From a virus: a stretch of 22,564 bases of DNA. Positions 21,589 through 22,564 of this stretch are shown piece after piece. Position numbers and translations under genes: made by a program. Each line of letters opens with the position of its first letter. The first letter of the stretch is position 1. A model generated the notes under the pieces. It did no database searches and was not told where the DNA came from. It saw nothing but the letters and a program-made list of their open reading frames with translations. Where the stretch lies: the IMG/VR virus record IMGVR_UViG_3300043567_000491, positions 1 to 22,564 of that record; one strand, 5' to 3'.

Positions 21589-22564
21589 TTGGTCGTGGTC
21601 TGCGATCGCGTTCGTGGTATTCGCGGCGGTGCTGGGGACGATCGTCTCGCGATACGTCTCGCGGCTGGCTGACCGCGTCGAGACAAACTTCGGTTACGTC
21701 CCCGACGCCGAGGGCACCCGCGAGTTTCTCCGCGAGCTGGACCAGCCGCTATTCCGCCAGGCCGGGGCCGAGGTCATCGCCGGGGCGAAGGGGCACGATG
21801 CCTACCTTTACCGGTTCGCCGACCGGTGCCACCGGCAGAAGTATGGCAAGCCGTTCGGGCCGTGGAACCAGGGCAGTGCCGGGACGTGCGTGTCGTTCGG
21901 CTGGGCTATGGGTTCGTACATCGGCCAGTGTGTCGATCACGTCGCTGGCGGGCTGGCTGAGTGCCCACTGATCGTTGCGACCGAGCCAATCTACGGCGGG
22001 TCGAGGACGGCCGGCAGAATGCCGCCGGTCACAAACGCCGGCTTCTCCGACGGCTCCTACGGCGGTGCTGCGGCCCGATGGGTGTCGGGGCGGTGCAAGG
22101 ACCAGACTGTCGGCGGGATCCTTTATCGCCAGGTCTACGGCGACATCGACCTCACGACCTACTCAATCGACCGCTCTCGGCAGTGGGGTGCATACGGAGT
22201 GCCACCCTCGCTCGCGAAGCTGGCCCGCGAGCACACCGCGAGGGCCGTGGCTCTCTGTGAGGATTGGGCGTCGCTGACGGCGGCGCTCGAGTCGGGCATG
22301 TGCGTGCCAATCTGTTCCAACGTCGGCTTCGCGACCGGCGATCGTGACGCTGACGGATTCTGCCGGAGGTCGGCACAACCCTGGAACCATTGCATGGTGG
22401 CGTGCTCTTTGAAGTACGCGAAGAACAACGGGCCAGGTTCCGCAACCCCGATGAAGAATCCACGCGACGGGATCCTCATCTTGAATAGCTGGGGCTCGTA
22501 TGTCGGCGGCGGCAAGCACCCCGCCGACCAGCCGGATGGCTCATTCTGGATCACGCGGGCCGAC
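21575..22564 (+). CDS. membrane-anchored papain-like (C1A) cysteine protease, 3' end beyond window
   Basis: An open frame of 330 codons without stop to the right edge, starting at ATG 21575. Residues ~6-25 (WSWSAIAFVVFAAVLGTIVS) form a membrane anchor or signal. The papain hallmarks follow: NQGSAGTCVSFGWA, with the oxyanion Gln Q99 exactly six residues before the Cys C105 as in papain; NHCMV, with His H272; and ILNSWG, with Asn N304. One of the usual disulfide cysteines in QGSCGSC is replaced by Ala (A102), while nine other Cys are spread through the domain. It would be a thiol protease acting outside or at the membrane. It overlaps the upstream membrane protein gene by 14 bases. The role could be lysis, processing of virion or host surface protein, or protection; the fold call is strong, the role unknown. 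Confidence 0.86.
   Translation, partial: MRRSDWSWSAIAFVVFAAVLGTIVSRYVSRLADRVETNFGYVPDAEGTREFLRELDQPLFRQAGAEVIAGAKGHDAYLYRFADRCHRQKYGKPFGPWNQGSAGTCVSFGWAMGSYIGQCVDHVAGGLAECPLIVATEPIYGGSRTAGRMPPVTNAGFSDGSYGGAAARWVSGRCKDQTVGGILYRQVYGDIDLTTYSIDRSRQWGAYGVPPSLAKLAREHTARAVALCEDWASLTAALESGMCVPICSNVGFATGDRDADGFCRRSAQPWNHCMVACSLKYAKNNGPGSATPMKNPRDGILILNSWGSYVGGGKHPADQPDGSFWITRAD

Overview
The window reads as the late (virion structure, assembly and probable lysis) region of a tailed phage or prophage with an HK97-type head and a long non-contractile tail. All genes are on the plus strand, and most stop and start codons overlap as ATGA, GTGA, TGATG or TAATG. Coding DNA is mostly very GC-rich with G/C third positions. 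The set of small phage proteins, together with a LamG-like virion protein and a papain-like protease, recalls phages and prophages of Planctomycetes, but that host is an inference from protein style only. No integrase, repressor, replication gene, tRNA or CRISPR array is visible, and the terminase would lie upstream of the left edge.

Layout. 1-4580 is the head module: portal (58-1836) with an extra C-terminal domain, a prohead-protease/major-capsid fusion (1833-3668) with a possible internal start, a small capsid decoration protein (3763-4086) flanked by two strong GC hairpins, and a head-completion candidate (4200-4580). 4577-6534 holds a two-domain LamG-like protein and a small unknown. 6614-9880 is a translationally coupled sugar-modification cassette: a TPR plus beta-propeller (GH130-like) protein, a class I methyltransferase, an FkbM-type methyltransferase of lower GC, and a GT2 glycosyltransferase with TPRs. 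Its last stop codon overlaps the start of the tail module.

9877-16321 is the tail module: tail terminator candidate, HK97 gp10-like protein, two paralogous tail-tube-like proteins, a tail assembly chaperone pair joined by a probable -1 frameshift at G GGT TTG, the tape measure protein, a distal-tail candidate and a collagen-like protein. 16321-17393 holds a Cys-rich AT-rich gene and a small conserved-looking gene. 17424-19434 holds non-structural genes: a small DNA-binding-like protein, a metallophosphoesterase with a complete metal-ligand set, and a DUF6378-like protein. 19466-21037 contains a small unknown, two tandem paralogous Gly/Ser/Thr-rich proteins and a hydrophobic-tailed protein. 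21034-22564 encodes a double-TM protein and, running off the right edge, a membrane-anchored papain-like cysteine protease with Cys, His and Asn in place.

How it fits together. The fused protease would mature the shell it is attached to, the LamG protein would decorate the virion or bind carbohydrate, and the cassette in the middle of the structural operon could put a methylated glycan on the virion. The tail is built by the frameshifting chaperones around a 626-residue tape measure. The last three genes occupy a place where lysis genes are often found, but no classical endolysin is visible, which makes the papain-like protease the most interesting candidate for an envelope-attacking or otherwise unusual late enzyme.
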